Source: Marinobacter sediminicola
GTDB taxonomy: Bacteria; Pseudomonadota; Gammaproteobacteria; Pseudomonadales; Oleiphilaceae
Length of the DNA: 64,000 nt
Reading direction: 5' to 3'
NCBI RefSeq assembly: GCF_031157525.1
Contig: NZ_JAVIXR010000010.1
Location: 1-64,000 of the forward strand
Made by a program: the position numbers and the translations under genes. Below the pieces are notes generated by a model. That model did not search any database. It saw only the letters and a program-made list of their open reading frames with translations, and was not told where the DNA came from. Each line of letters opens with the position of its first letter. Position 1 is the first letter of the stretch. Below are positions 38,661-48,746 of this stretch, one piece after another.

Positions 38661-39431
38661 CTATCGAACTCCTTCCATAATCCCTACAGCCTCATTAAAC
38701 ACCTGCTGAGGAAGTAAAGAGGCAGCTTCGCAATCCAATACTATCGTCACATTAGAGTGTTGCTTCAACGCCGATGCCGGCAAAGCCTCGTCCACAGTAC
38801 TGTGGAACAAATCCGCCATAATGGCTGCTTTTTTCATGCCCGTCGCTAACAAAACAATCTCCTTGGCCTCCAGAATATCCTGAATACCCATAGTGATTGC
38901 GCGGGTAGGCACTTCCTTCTTATTGACAAAAAACCGGCCGTTGTCCAGTCGAGTTTGCTCGGACAACTCTATTACATGGGTTCGGCTGGAGAAACAGGTA
39001 TGGGGTTCATTGAAACCAATATGGCCATTGGAGCCAATGCCCAACAGTTGCAAATCCAATCCGCCTGCTCCCCGGATTGCCTCAGAATAGGCTTGGCAAG
39101 CCCCCTCAACATCCATCGCCATGCCGTCTGGAAGATTTATTTTATCTTCCGGGATGCTTAGCTTGTTAAATAAATGCTGATGCATGTAATAGCGGTAGCT
39201 CTGAGCATGCTCCGCATCCAGACCAATATACTCGTCCAGATTAAAGGTGGTGAGCTGGGACAAATCTACAGGCTCGCGCTGCAAACACTCTAACAACCGG
39301 TGATAAACGGGCTCCATGGTGCTGCCGGTTGCCAAGCCCAAGTTGGCATGGGGGTTGGCTTGAATCCGGGTTAGGAGGCGCTGGGCAGTGTAGTGGGATG
39401 CTTCTTGGGTGGTGTTGAAGATTTTGTACAT
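38661..39431 (-). CDS. nagB: glucosamine-6-phosphate deaminase NagB
   Basis: NagB interconverts glucosamine-6-phosphate and fructose-6-phosphate plus ammonia. The protein has 256 residues, about the family norm, with NLGLATGSTMEPVYHRL, FNLDEYIGL and GIGSNGHIGFNEP. Its position inside a polysaccharide locus is unusual; nagB normally lies with nagA or chitin-use genes. It may help balance amino-sugar supply for UDP-GlcNAc-derived sugars. It is 10 bases after the sugar transferase gene, probably in the same transcript. Confidence 0.94.
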   Translation of the reverse strand: MYKIFNTTQEASHYTAQRLLTRIQANPHANLGLATGSTMEPVYHRLLECLQREPVDLSQLTTFNLDEYIGLDAEHAQSYRYYMHQHLFNKLSIPEDKINLPDGMAMDVEGACQAYSEAIRGAGGLDLQLLGIGSNGHIGFNEPHTCFSSRTHVIELSEQTRLDNGRFFVNKKEVPTRAITMGIQDILEAKEIVLLATGMKKAAIMADLFHSTVDEALPASALKQHSNVTIVLDCEAASLLPQQVFNEAVGIMEGVR

Positions 39432-39441
39432 GATTGGCGGC

Positions 39442-39999
39442 TCAATCCTTGCCTGGCACCCGGTCGCCTGATCCTTTGCCTGAAACGGTCATGAGGATGT
39501 ATTTAAAGTAGGCAGCCAAATTCAAATTAGCCAGCATTTTGGCATCCGTTTCTGCCAACAGTTTTGGCGTAGACATATCAATATCGTTTACCTGCGCCAA
39601 ACCGGTAATACCCGGGCGAGCGTTCAGCACTCCGCGCTCTTCACGCTCTGAAATTAACTCTTCCTGACTAAACAGACAGGGGCGCGGGCCTACTAAGCTC
39701 ATTTCACCTTTTAGCACATTCCATAGCTGGGGCAGTTCATCCAACTTGGTTTTGCGTAGAAAATGACCAAATTTAGTAATGGACGAACTGCTAGCCAGGT
39801 GACTGGCTACAGAAGCAGTGTCTACGGACATGGTACGGAACTTAACCAGCGTGAATGGCTTTTTATTCCGCCCAACTCGTTGTTGCTTGAACACCGGAGA
39901 GCCTGTGTCGAACAAACCAATTACGTAGAGCACAAGCAGAACCGGGAAGCCAAACAACAAACCAAACAATGAGAACAAAAAATCCAATGTACGAATCAC
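39442..39999 (-). CDS. small initiating sugar-phosphate transferase (PglC/WcaJ C-terminal type)
   Basis: This 185-residue membrane enzyme has the bacterial sugar transferase domain. One N-terminal helix ([18 protein letters not shown]) is followed by [34 protein letters not shown] and [11 protein letters not shown], the catalytic signature. It transfers a sugar-1-phosphate, plausibly UDP-QuiNAc or another GlcNAc derivative, to undecaprenyl phosphate to start each repeat unit. It lacks the large N-terminal membrane part of WcaJ, so it resembles PglC. Confidence 0.93.
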   Translation of the reverse strand: MIRTLDFLFSLFGLLFGFPVLLVLYVIGLFDTGSPVFKQQRVGRNKKPFTLVKFRTMSVDTASVASHLASSSSITKFGHFLRKTKLDELPQLWNVLKGEMSLVGPRPCLFSQEELISEREERGVLNARPGITGLAQVNDIDMSTPKLLAETDAKMLANLNLAAYFKYILMTVSGKGSGDRVPGKD

Positions 40000-40066
40000 A
40001 ACTCTATTCCTGATCGCTTGGGGAACACCGCTACACGCCTATAGTGATTCGATTTGAAGTCCATAC

Positions 40067-41233
40067 TCAGTCGTTGCCAAACAGGTCTCGGGTATACACC
40101 TTACACTCAACATCCAGCAGATCATCACTGCGCCGGTTTGCAAGTACAACATCGGACATTGACTTGAACTCCTCGAGGTCGCGAATAACCCTTGAGTGAA
40201 AAAACTCACTCTCATGGAGTTCGGGTTCGAAAACAACAACCTCAATACCTTTGGCCTTTATCCTTTTCATTATTCCCTGAATTGCGGAGGCGCGGAAATT
40301 ATCTGACCCAGTCTTCATCACCAACCGATAGATACCGACAACCTGCGGGCTTCTCTTGAGAATATCATCCGCAATAAAATCCTTCCTAGTTCGGTTGGCA
40401 TCTACAATTGCCTTGATCAAATTATTTGGAACGTTATCGTAATTGGCCAGCAACTGCTTTGTATCTTTAGGGAGACAATACCCCCCATAGCCAAACGACG
40501 GGTTGTTATATTGTCGACCTATACGCGGGTCCAAACCTACGCCATCAATAATCTGGCGAGTGTCCAGTTCATGTGTGGCTGCGTAAGTATCCAGCTCGTT
40601 AAAGAATGCTACACGCATCGCTAGATACGTATTTGCGAACAGCTTGATCGCTTCTGCTTCTGTTGAGCCTGTAAACAAAGTCTCAATGTCTTTCTTTAAA
40701 GCGCCATCACCCAGCAGCTTCGCGAATACTCTGGCCCGCTCGGACTGCTCGCCAACTACGATCCGGGATGGGTAAAGATTGTCATGTAGCGCCCGTCCCT
40801 CACGCAAGAATTCTGGCGAAAATATAATATTTTCCGTTCCGAATTTTTGCCTGGCCAGGCGTGTGAATCCCACAGGAATTGTCGACTTAATTACCATCAC
40901 TGCACTCGGGTTAATAGTAGCTACATCCGCAATTACAGACTCAACAGTTGTCGTATTGAAATAATTGGTTTCCGGATCATAATCCGTTGGCGTCGCGATA
41001 ATGACAAACTCTGCGTCCTTGTAAGCCTTATATTTATTAGTAGTAGCCTCAAGACCTAGTTGTCTGGTTGCTAAAAAGCCCTCTATTTCTATATCTTCAA
41101 TCGGTGAGCGACGAGCATTCACCAAGTTCACCCGACTTTCGTCTACATCTAGTGCACAAACTTTATTGCGCTGAGAAAGTAGAACAGCGTTTGATAATCC
41201 CACATACCCTGTGCCCACAACAGCTATTTTCAT
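40067..41233 (-). CDS. ugd: UDP-glucose 6-dehydrogenase
   Basis: This enzyme oxidises UDP-glucose to UDP-glucuronate with NAD. It has about 388 residues, starting at the ATG in GTG-ATT-ATG. The Rossmann start [20 protein letters not shown], the [20 protein letters not shown] block and the catalytic Cys in [16 protein letters not shown] are all present. UDP-glucuronate is the substrate of the neighbouring UDP-xylose synthase. The gene is AT-richer than the flanking housekeeping genes. Confidence 0.96.
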   Translation of the reverse strand: MKIAVVGTGYVGLSNAVLLSQRNKVCALDVDESRVNLVNARRSPIEDIEIEGFLATRQLGLEATTNKYKAYKDAEFVIIATPTDYDPETNYFNTTTVESVIADVATINPSAVMVIKSTIPVGFTRLARQKFGTENIIFSPEFLREGRALHDNLYPSRIVVGEQSERARVFAKLLGDGALKKDIETLFTGSTEAEAIKLFANTYLAMRVAFFNELDTYAATHELDTRQIIDGVGLDPRIGRQYNNPSFGYGGYCLPKDTKQLLANYDNVPNNLIKAIVDANRTRKDFIADDILKRSPQVVGIYRLVMKTGSDNFRASAIQGIMKRIKAKGIEVVVFEPELHESEFFHSRVIRDLEEFKSMSDVVLANRRSDDLLDVECKVYTRDLFGND

Positions 41234-41314
41234 AATCACTTACAACCCTGATTTAATACGATTATCAGTCCCGCTACCCGGCAGCCTTGAGCGCCAAACT
41301 CACAAAGAACTAAC

Positions 41315-42277
41315 TCAAATGTGTGAATCAGCATAGAGCTTACCGATTATCTCGAGCTCGCCTGCAGTGTCTTCGCAAGGCACCCAGTCAAGTACCGTAC
41401 GGGCTTTCCGGTTATCGATCTCTAAGTCACAAAATAGCTGAGTGAACATATCGCGCTTACCCAACCCTCCCAACACACTCGCCATCAATACTCGCGGAAC
41501 AGCTACTAGCCGTCCTGCTCGCCCCATTCCGGCCCGTAACGACGCCACGATTTCTCTGGTCGAAACAACCGAGGAATCGGCAACAACAAAACATTGGCCA
41601 CCTGCAGCCGGATGACATGCACAAGCAATCAGAAAATCAACCAATCGCGTTATGGAGACCAAACTCCGGCGATTATCACACACACCAAAAGGCAACGGAA
41701 AAGAGGAGTCCGCCAACTTAATCAGGCTTCCAAAGTTACCGGGCGCATCCACACCATAAACGAGCGGCGGACGTACAATTGTAAGCTCCGAATCCGGTGC
41801 TGACTTAAACAGCTTGATTAGTTCAAGTTCCGCTTCCATCTTCGAAAGGGTGTAGGGGGAACTCGGTTCAAAAGGTGCATTCTCGGTGATTGCTTTTCCG
41901 TTGGTGACTGTACCGTGAACTCCTATAGAACTCACAAATACAAATCGACGAACACCCGCTTCAATAGCTAAGCTCGCCAGCTTTAACGAGACGTCCACGT
42001 TCATCCGCCGAAAGCTGTCTAACCCTTGCCCATCCCTCCCTCCTTTACCATGAGCTTGGCCTGCCAGATGTATAATGCAGCCGACATCCGAAGTATCGAA
42101 TTCATTCAGCTCAGCGGCTTCCAGATCCAGGCGATGGTAGGTCACTCCCGATGGGACTATGTTCCCGCCTGAACGCCGCCCCACTCCGATCACACCCTTA
42201 CCCCGTGAAACGAGTTCTGCACATAACTTACGACCAACGAATCCCGTCGCACCGGTCACCAGTACCTTGTTGCCCAT
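41315..42277 (-). CDS. NAD-dependent epimerase/4-reductase (WbpV-like)
   Basis: This extended SDR has 320 residues: VTGATGFVGRKLCAEL at the N-terminus, the Ser-region VFVSSIGVHG and the Tyr/Lys pair in SPYTLSKMEAE. The overall length and the NRRSLVSITRLVDFLI segment resemble WbpV-type reductases that turn UDP-4-keto-6-deoxy-GlcNAc into UDP-QuiNAc. A dehydratase (WbpM type) and a small initiating transferase are in the same transcript, supporting this. An ordinary 4-epimerase role is the alternative. Confidence 0.75.
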   Translation of the reverse strand: MGNKVLVTGATGFVGRKLCAELVSRGKGVIGVGRRSGGNIVPSGVTYHRLDLEAAELNEFDTSDVGCIIHLAGQAHGKGGRDGQGLDSFRRMNVDVSLKLASLAIEAGVRRFVFVSSIGVHGTVTNGKAITENAPFEPSSPYTLSKMEAELELIKLFKSAPDSELTIVRPPLVYGVDAPGNFGSLIKLADSSFPLPFGVCDNRRSLVSITRLVDFLIACACHPAAGGQCFVVADSSVVSTREIVASLRAGMGRAGRLVAVPRVLMASVLGGLGKRDMFTQLFCDLEIDNRKARTVLDWVPCEDTAGELEIIGKLYADSHI

Positions 42278-42285
42278 TTGATCAA

Positions 42286-43233
42286 TCAGCCCTGATCTTT
42301 CGTTGCGAGCAGTTCATCAAAATAGGTAATGGTTTTCTTCAAGCCATCATCGAGTTTTATGGTTGGCTCCCAGCCAAGTTCCGCTTTTGCCAGTTTAATG
42401 TCCGGCTGGCGCTGTTTCGGATCATCCTGAGGAAGGGGCTGATAAATCAGCTTAGAAGGCGACCCGGTCAGGTCGATTACACGTTCCGCAAGCTCCTTGA
42501 TCGTGAACTCGCCCGGATTACCGAGGTTTATCGGACCGGTAACTTCCTCTGGAGAATTCATCAAACGTACGAAGCCTTCAATAAGGTCATCAACATAACA
42601 AAAGCTACGGGTCTGCTGCCCTTCACCATAAATAGTTATGTTTTCCCCTTTCAAAGCCTGAACTACGAAGTTGCTTACAACTCGACCATCATTGGGGTGC
42701 ATCCTCGGCCCGTAAGTATTGAAGATACGCGCAACTTTGATAGACAGGTTGTGCTGCCGATGGTAATCAAAAAACAAGGTCTCAGCGCACCTTTTACCTT
42801 CGTCGTAACAAGAGCGAATACCAATAGGATTCACCTTCCCCCAATAGCTTTCAGGCTGAGGATGAACCTCAGGATCACCATAAACTTCGCTGGTTGATGC
42901 CTGGAAAATTCTCGCGTTCAGACGTTTCGCAAGACCCAGCATATTGATCGCACCGTGTACGCTAGTCTTGGTTGTTTGAACAGGATCATGCTGATAGTGA
43001 ACAGGCGAGGCTGGACAGGCTAGGTTATAAATCTGGTCTACTTCGACATACAGTGGAAAGGTTACATCGTGCCTTAGAACCTCAAAATAAGGATTATTCA
43101 TGAGGTGCGCAATGTTTCTCTTCCTACCCGTGAAGAAATTGTCAACACAGAGCACGTCGTGGCCTTCACTTAACAGCCGCTCACATAGATGAGAACCCAA
43201 GAATCCCGCGCCACCTGTTACCAATACTCTCAT
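42286..43233 (-). CDS. UDP-glucuronate decarboxylase (UDP-xylose synthase)
   Basis: This enzyme converts UDP-glucuronate to UDP-xylose. It has 315 residues: [20 protein letters not shown], the [19 protein letters not shown] block diagnostic for this enzyme, the Ser/Tyr site ([27 protein letters not shown]) and [17 protein letters not shown]. With the nearby ugd it forms a complete route from UDP-glucose to UDP-xylose. It lies between a glycosyltransferase and the WbpV-like gene. Confidence 0.95.
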   Translation of the reverse strand: MRVLVTGGAGFLGSHLCERLLSEGHDVLCVDNFFTGRKRNIAHLMNNPYFEVLRHDVTFPLYVEVDQIYNLACPASPVHYQHDPVQTTKTSVHGAINMLGLAKRLNARIFQASTSEVYGDPEVHPQPESYWGKVNPIGIRSCYDEGKRCAETLFFDYHRQHNLSIKVARIFNTYGPRMHPNDGRVVSNFVVQALKGENITIYGEGQQTRSFCYVDDLIEGFVRLMNSPEEVTGPINLGNPGEFTIKELAERVIDLTGSPSKLIYQPLPQDDPKQRQPDIKLAKAELGWEPTIKLDDGLKKTITYFDELLATKDQG

Positions 43234-43234
43234 A

Positions 43235-44032
43235 TCACATTTCCTTTTTTAAAAACCTAGAATAAAATCCACCTGACACATGACATAGCGTGAGAAAAAT
43301 CGCGTCTACAAAAGAACGATTCGGGTACTTTCGGTGTACCATAAAAACTTTTCGCATCATGTAGAGCTTGGATCCTGAAATCTGACCTTCTATTATCCGA
43401 TAGTAAACCAGCGGCAAGAGAACTTTAACGCAGTTTGGTGTTGTCTCGAGCACTCGCAACCAACAGTGGTAGTCCTCAACGGCCTTGTAGGCAATGTCTT
43501 CTTCAAAAGGGTTGTTTATGAGTAGTTCTCGACGAACAACCACACTCGATGTTGGAATACGGGCGCGTATACTTTGCTGTCGAAAGGAGACAAGCTCTTT
43601 TTGATAATCCCCAAAACGTTTAAAATCGATATGATCTGCAGAAATAAAATCTCTCATTTGAGAACAAACAAAATTGGCTGAGCCATTCTCAAGGATTTTC
43701 AGCTGTAATTCGAGTTTCTGGGGGTGCCAAATATCGTCCGCATCCAAAAAGGCAATGTAATCACCACTGGCAATTCCCACACCCACATTACGCGGGCCTG
43801 CAGGTCCACCGAAGTTTTTGCCAAGTACTGTCACCTTTATTCGTTCATCTTTTTTAGCCCAAGCCTCCAGGATCAAGCGCGTGCCATCACTGGAGCAGTC
43901 GTCTACGATAATCATTTCCCAGTCTGAGAAGGTTTGATCTATCACCGACTCGATAGTTCTGCTTATAAGCGCTTCCGCGTTATAAGCAGGAGTGATCACT
44001 GAAACTTTAGGGCTGCGGGTGTCAGTCATCAT
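43235..44032 (-). CDS. family 2 glycosyltransferase
   Basis: This is a GT-A fold enzyme of about 265 residues. The start [20 protein letters not shown], the DD pair in [10 protein letters not shown] and the metal-binding [14 protein letters not shown] are typical of GT2. It probably adds one sugar of the repeat unit at the inner membrane; the donor is not predictable. Its start overlaps the stop of the upstream unknown GT-B-like gene (ATGATGA), so the two are coupled. One base separates its stop from the UDP-xylose synthase start. Confidence 0.93.
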   Translation of the reverse strand: MMTDTRSPKVSVITPAYNAEALISRTIESVIDQTFSDWEMIIVDDCSSDGTRLILEAWAKKDERIKVTVLGKNFGGPAGPRNVGVGIASGDYIAFLDADDIWHPQKLELQLKILENGSANFVCSQMRDFISADHIDFKRFGDYQKELVSFRQQSIRARIPTSSVVVRRELLINNPFEEDIAYKAVEDYHCWLRVLETTPNCVKVLLPLVYYRIIEGQISGSKLYMMRKVFMVHRKYPNRSFVDAIFLTLCHVSGGFYSRFLKKEM

Positions 44033-45576
44033 CTGTCCCCCCTTTTGAACTTGGACCTGGCGCTATCGATCCATCTAAGCCCTCTCCTTCGAGAAACATC
44101 GTATGGTACCCCTCTCGGTTCAAAAATCTCATAATCCGCCAACCCCGCCCAATTCGCATCGTTAAGTGCTACGAGCACATCGTTTTCAAACTGCTCATCT
44201 GCACCATAGCTTGGATCGTCTGGTTGAATTCTCCCCGTTTTCAAAATATCAATAATTCTATCTGCCGACCCACCAATGAAATATTCGTATTTAGTGGTCT
44301 CAACCGCCTTTACATAATCGACAAATTGCGGGAACCGATGAGAACTCACATAGAGGAAGCGTAAAGTTTTCCGCTGAATAGTCGCTGTATCAATATCAAC
44401 AAGCACTCGCTTCTCCATCTCTGCCCGCGAACGGAAAACCTGAACGAATCCAGCGTTTTCATAAGGAGCTGGACCAAGGCAAACTACCTGTTTACCGCAG
44501 GCTCCTGCTTCAACTGCAGAACTACCTCCATTCAGAACAACGATATCCGATTGCTGGATCAAATCGTAAGTGCTGGCTTTTTCCTCGCTACTTACCAGAT
44601 AAATACCGCGCTGTTCCGCCCAGTTCCGGTATAGATTAAGGGATCTCTCCCCCGTGACCCTACCTATATTTTCAGACCAATTCGGATGACATCTTACGAC
44701 TACCTGCTCCGGGAGAATGCCGTTTATTTCAAGAAAATCATCCAGAGCTTGAGTATTATCTTCCCAACCCGTTTCCCAATCCTCATGACCTGCAAATTCG
44801 TTTTTGCTACTGGGAACTATGAGCACACGCTTACGCAACGAGGAGGTCGGCCAGGGAGCGGGTTCTGGGTTTCTATTGTAAAGGCGCCATTCGAGTGAAT
44901 TACGCTGCAAGAACCTTTCACCGACGAGTTTACCCGCAAACCGTGCCTGGGCTTCAGTTAAAGGCCTATCATCAAATTCCGAAACCAACTCCCCCAACGC
45001 TTTGAGCCCCAAACAATTTCCATTCGGTACCAAGCGAATACCATCGCCAAACCATGTGCGCTCATGACAAATAAAGGGTAAGCCCAACGATTCGCAAGCA
45101 TGTGTAACTGCCCTTGTTAAATCCATGCGACCGTTAAAGCAGATTACCGCATCCAGCTTATTGTCCTTTATCCACTGCTTGGTGCTCTCATAAACTGAAC
45201 CGACAGGCGCATGCAAGCTTTTCCTGGTGCTGACAACCTCGGGATCATCCCATTCCTTATCCGACTCCGTGCGTAACAACGTACATGAGCTAGATAAGGT
45301 AAGGCGTTCCAACTCGCTTTCGGTTAAACCACTTTTTTGGTTAGTAATAGGTGTGACATTCTGACTGGTATAAGAGCGCACTCCCCCAAGAATACATTTA
45401 CTGCACTCCTTAACTTTACCTGTGCCTTTAATCGCTCGTGCGTAGCAGTTAGAGACCGAAGCATCACAGGTCAAGAAAAACACTGCATGCCCTGATTCTG
45501 ATAAGACCTTCGATAGGTAGTACAAATGTTCAACGTGAGGCCGAAAAGAAAAAACATTAACAAACCCTATGCGCAC
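44029..45576 (-). CDS. GT-B-like surface polysaccharide glycosyltransferase with N-terminal Cys motif
   Basis: I do not recognise a named family. The sequence begins RIGFVNVFSFRPHVEHLYYL, a Rossmann-like strand. Four early cysteines follow (C37, C44, C58, C61), the last pair in a CSKC motif. The C-terminal half contains VVRCHPNWSENIG and DIVVLNGGSSAVEAGACGKQ, like the donor-binding end of capsule GT-B enzymes. The start is taken as the GTG at 45576, where GGAG lies 6 bases upstream; a TTG at 45588 has none. It may be the transferase for the pseudaminic-type sugar, since no other candidate is evident. That is inference. Confidence 0.6.
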   Translation of the reverse strand: MRIGFVNVFSFRPHVEHLYYLSKVLSESGHAVFFLTCDASVSNCYARAIKGTGKVKECSKCILGGVRSYTSQNVTPITNQKSGLTESELERLTLSSSCTLLRTESDKEWDDPEVVSTRKSLHAPVGSVYESTKQWIKDNKLDAVICFNGRMDLTRAVTHACESLGLPFICHERTWFGDGIRLVPNGNCLGLKALGELVSEFDDRPLTEAQARFAGKLVGERFLQRNSLEWRLYNRNPEPAPWPTSSLRKRVLIVPSSKNEFAGHEDWETGWEDNTQALDDFLEINGILPEQVVVRCHPNWSENIGRVTGERSLNLYRNWAEQRGIYLVSSEEKASTYDLIQQSDIVVLNGGSSAVEAGACGKQVVCLGPAPYENAGFVQVFRSRAEMEKRVLVDIDTATIQRKTLRFLYVSSHRFPQFVDYVKAVETTKYEYFIGGSADRIIDILKTGRIQPDDPSYGADEQFENDVLVALNDANWAGLADYEIFEPRGVPYDVSRRRGLRWIDSARSKFKRGDR

Positions 45577-45604
45577 AAAACTCTCCAACTAAAAAGATAA
45601 ATAT

Positions 45605-46588
45605 TTAAATTATAAAACTTCTTGTACCAAAAACAAACAAAGGAAAAAAACCGCAAGATGAAACGCAAACCCTAGAAATAAATTTCTGCTTAACTCTTAA
45701 ATCTATATCTTTTGCCAATAGAACATATACAACCATCAAGCCAAACATTGAAACACGCTCTGAAGAAGTGGAACTCAGAAAAAACCAAGAGAAAAGAGCA
45801 ACAACAAGTATATAAACACATACGACGAAGTTAATTCCTTTAGACGCATTGACGCACCTTCTATTTATAAGAAACATAAAAATAGAAAAAACAAGAATAC
45901 TAAAAACATAAAGCAAGGACAGATCCAATCCAGTATTAGCTGAGGACTTAGTACCCTCAAAAAAAACTAATGCTACCGGTAGCGCAAGCAAAATAACAAG
46001 TGACAAAACCTTAAACATTTGACTTCGCTTTAACAAAACAATTAGCGAAAAAAATACTGCTGAGACATTGTGTGAAGCAACAGCAATAGGAAAGTATATA
46101 AAAATAACTGGCGCCAACCTATAATGTTTTTGGTAAACCGTCCCAAATGCGAAAAGAAAAATACACATAGACAACCACTGCCTATACACATTTTGAAACC
46201 CCATCACAAAAGGAAAAAATAACAAAATAGAAAAATACAAATACTGTGGTACGTTTATCCTTGTCAACGCCGCAAAAACAAAAAAACCACCTACCGCATC
46301 AAATACTAAAAAAACAACAAACTTGGAACCAAGCATGTCATACAGAAAACGCTGCCCTATCCAGACAACAGGCTCTTTTAAATAATAAAAAGAATAGCTA
46401 TCAAAATCCATCGCACCCATATAGGTTTGAATATCTGAATCATAACCAGAAAGCCTCACGACAACTGACAAAGAAAGATAGACAATCATAAAAATTAAAA
46501 AAAATACTAAACTATCATCAACCAACCTTCTCTTTAACGAAAAGACAAAAGACACCAAAAGAACTAATATATATGCTGCCAACTCCAA
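45605..46588 (-). CDS. EpsG/Wzy-type polysaccharide polymerase
   Basis: This 327-residue integral membrane protein has about ten hydrophobic helices. YRQWLSMCIFLFAFG and SSTSSERVSMFGLMVV fit the EpsG family of O-antigen/exopolysaccharide polymerases, which join repeat units in the periplasm. The start is a TTG (46588) with AAGGG upstream. Base composition is clearly AT-rich, as is common for wzy genes. The decayed IS30 lies about 80 bases upstream and may separate it from the flippase and pse genes. Confidence 0.8.
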   Translation of the reverse strand: MELAAYILVLLVSFVFSLKRRLVDDSLVFFLIFMIVYLSLSVVVRLSGYDSDIQTYMGAMDFDSYSFYYLKEPVVWIGQRFLYDMLGSKFVVFLVFDAVGGFFVFAALTRINVPQYLYFSILLFFPFVMGFQNVYRQWLSMCIFLFAFGTVYQKHYRLAPVIFIYFPIAVASHNVSAVFFSLIVLLKRSQMFKVLSLVILLALPVALVFFEGTKSSANTGLDLSLLYVFSILVFSIFMFLINRRCVNASKGINFVVCVYILVVALFSWFFLSSTSSERVSMFGLMVVYVLLAKDIDLRVKQKFISRVCVSSCGFFPLFVFGTRSFII

Positions 46589-46668
46589 AATCTATAACCC
46601 TTCACCAGGAAACAAGGAAGTATAACTAGCCGACAAATATAAGCGACAACACTTGGCGGCCTCCAACT

Positions 46669-47743
46669 CCAAGTGCGACACTCGGTTTAATGAACGCCTG
46701 ATTGCACCTCCTGGATACGGTTGATCAGATCCATAAACACTTCCAAGGGTGGTTTGAAGCCTAACCGTTTTCTAGGTCGAGTGTTGAGCTGGAAGGCAAA
46801 AGCGTCCAATTCATCCTGGCTGAACACTGACAGGTCTGTTCCCTTCGGCATTTACTGTCGCAACAAGCCATTTGTGTTCTTGTTAATGGCTCGTTGCCAG
46901 GGGCTGTGCGGGTCAGCGAAGTAGATCGCCGTGCCGGTCTTTTGGGTGATTTCAGCATGGCGCACCAGCCCGCGGCCCTGGTCGTAAGTGAAGGCCTGGC
47001 GCATCTCAAGCGGCACTCGATTCAGAGCAGAACTAAAGCCCTGAACGGCCGCTGTGGCGGTGGCACCATCCATCTTGGCCAGGAACACCAGACCACTGAC
47101 TTGCTCCACTAGGGTGTCAACGGCTGAGCGATTGAATGCTCTCTTGATCAAGTCGCCTTCCCAATGCCCAGGCAGAAGTCGCTCTTCGACTTCCGGCGGT
47201 CGCAGATGGATGCTGACCAGAACCGGGATTTGTTGGCAACGATCAACCCCGCCAGACGGCGGACGGCGCTTGGTGTGACCCTGACGCAGGCAGGTAATAA
47301 GCTCCTTGCGCAGCTCACCGTGAGGCTGGGCATAAATGGCTTTGTACACGCTCTCATGTGAGACTTGAAACTCAGGATGATGAGGAAACACGGACTTCAG
47401 TGTGCCGCTGATTTGCTGAGGAGACCACTTGTTTCGAAGCATGTCGACGGCCACCTCATGGACGTCTGTGTCTTCAACCAACTTGCGCCGGGGCCGGCAT
47501 AGCAAACGTGCTGAAGGCGCTGCGAGCCCAGCTGCTTCGTCATCATAGGATCAGCCTTCAACCGTACGCGGCTGTAATTCCCGGCTCAGGGTACTGGGTG
47601 AACGGTTCAGCTCACCGGCAATGGCACCAAGACTTAGGCCCTGGCGCTTCAGGAACATGAGCGTAACGCGGTCGGCGGTACTAAGGTGATGATAATGCTT
47701 TTCCATGGCAATACGGTACTCGATTCGAGGGTGTTGCACTTTG
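46669..47743 (-). mobile_element. decayed IS30-family insertion sequence
   Basis: The element is about 1.07 kb. Its ends carry imperfect inverted repeats (AAGTGCGACAC at 46671-46681 and, on the other strand, AAGTGCAACAC at 47741-47731) around a single transposase reading frame with two stop codons. No clear target-site duplication was seen. It sits inside the polysaccharide operon and is not expected to move by itself. Confidence 0.85.
46687..47706 (-). pseudogene. IS30 transposase, broken
   Basis: The frame would encode about 339 residues: an N-terminal helix-turn-helix (LSLGAIAGELNRSPSTLSRE) and a DDE domain. The first two catalytic aspartates can be seen in HWEGDLIK and TYDQGRG. The third, normally Glu in NENTNG, is Lys here (NKNTNG). 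In-frame stops occur at 47551-47553 (TGA) and 46852-46854 (TAA, just after GLLRQ, where MPKGTD continues the same frame to 46687). Two nonsense changes and loss of the catalytic Glu mark it as dead. Confidence 0.9.
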
Positions 47744-48123
47744 TTATTGAGCGCGTGCCTTTAGAGCCTGAGCAACAGAAAACTGTGATTTAATCAACAC
47801 AACTCTACTAAGGACAGATCTATCTTATAAAATGCGCACAAAAACCCCGAATAATTATTAGCACTTACTTAATAAAAAACTATCGGCGACCCATGCGACA
47901 GAGCGCGCAACCTAAACATGAAAACTAAGCATTAAATTAAACGAAAGGACCATATTAATTCGATGCAACACCCAAACAGCTGAATATAATCTTATAACAT
48001 CACACCGATACAAATAACAGCTTATTGCTCTATAAAAATCTTTACCAAACGAAAATAACCTAACCGAATCACTGCAGACTGCATTAGTCCCGCCGAACGG
48101 TCAACACAACAATCAACTATACA
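47744..48123. other. AT-rich non-coding stretch inside the polysaccharide operon
   Basis: About 380 bases hold no credible gene on either strand. The sequence is AT-rich, with many short A/T runs and no strong hairpin terminator. It lies between the acetyltransferase stop and the IS30 and may be debris from the insertion or from lost polysaccharide genes. Confidence 0.5.
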
Positions 48124-48744
48124 CTATCGAATGCGATCACCTACCACTTTAGCGGGCACACCAGCAACTATGCTATTGGCAGCAACATCTTTAACTACAA
48201 CGGAGTTCGCACCGATAACGCTTCCCTCGCCAATACTCACTCCAGGGCAAACAACAACATTCACACCGAGCCAGCAGTCATCACCAATGGTAATAGGGCG
48301 ATCCAGGGAGGACAAGCTGCCTTTCGTTTCAATAATGATTCGCTCTTGTTCCCGTATCGGTTTATCGGGATACACTCTGAAGGGATGTGTACCCGAAGAG
48401 ATAAAAACATTCGGAGCAATAATGCACCCTTCACCTATGGTCACACTGCCGTTGATTGTAGTTCGCCGCTGAACAGTTGAGCCCGGACCAATAGAAACCA
48501 GTTTTGACGTCTCCATTTCTATGTCATGAGACAACCAGACTCTCTCTCCCAACACAATGCGTCCTTGCCCAGAAACAAACATGCGAACCCTACCGCCAAT
48601 TTTGACGCTTCGGCTAAATTGAAACTGCTTAAAGTGTCCGTTCATTATTGACGAGGGATGCACTCTAACTCCCTTGAGCATAAACCGTAGAACCGTTGAC
48701 CAGCGCCACAGTAATAAAGCGCGCAAATGGTAGACTTTGATCAT
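48124..48744 (-). CDS. hexapeptide-repeat acetyltransferase (WcaF/VatD type)
   Basis: This is a left-handed beta-helix acyltransferase of about 206 residues. Hexapeptide repeats run from about 60 to 195 (IGPGSTVQRRTTINGSVTIG, IAPNVFISSGTHPF with the catalytic His, IGDDCWLGVNVVVCPGVSIG). It likely acetylates a sugar of the repeat unit using acetyl-CoA. The ATG at 48744, with AGGA upstream, is preferred over 48774, which overlaps the flippase. It is coupled to wzx by a 2-base gap. Confidence 0.85.
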   Translation of the reverse strand: MIKVYHLRALLLWRWSTVLRFMLKGVRVHPSSIMNGHFKQFQFSRSVKIGGRVRMFVSGQGRIVLGERVWLSHDIEMETSKLVSIGPGSTVQRRTTINGSVTIGEGCIIAPNVFISSGTHPFRVYPDKPIREQERIIIETKGSLSSLDRPITIGDDCWLGVNVVVCPGVSIGEGSVIGANSVVVKDVAANSIVAGVPAKVVGDRIR

Positions 48745-48746
48745 CT

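Noticed and set aside
46687..47706. Programmed readthrough or frameshift in the IS30 transposase
   Set aside because: Stops are in frame and the third catalytic residue is also lost, so decay is simpler than recoding.
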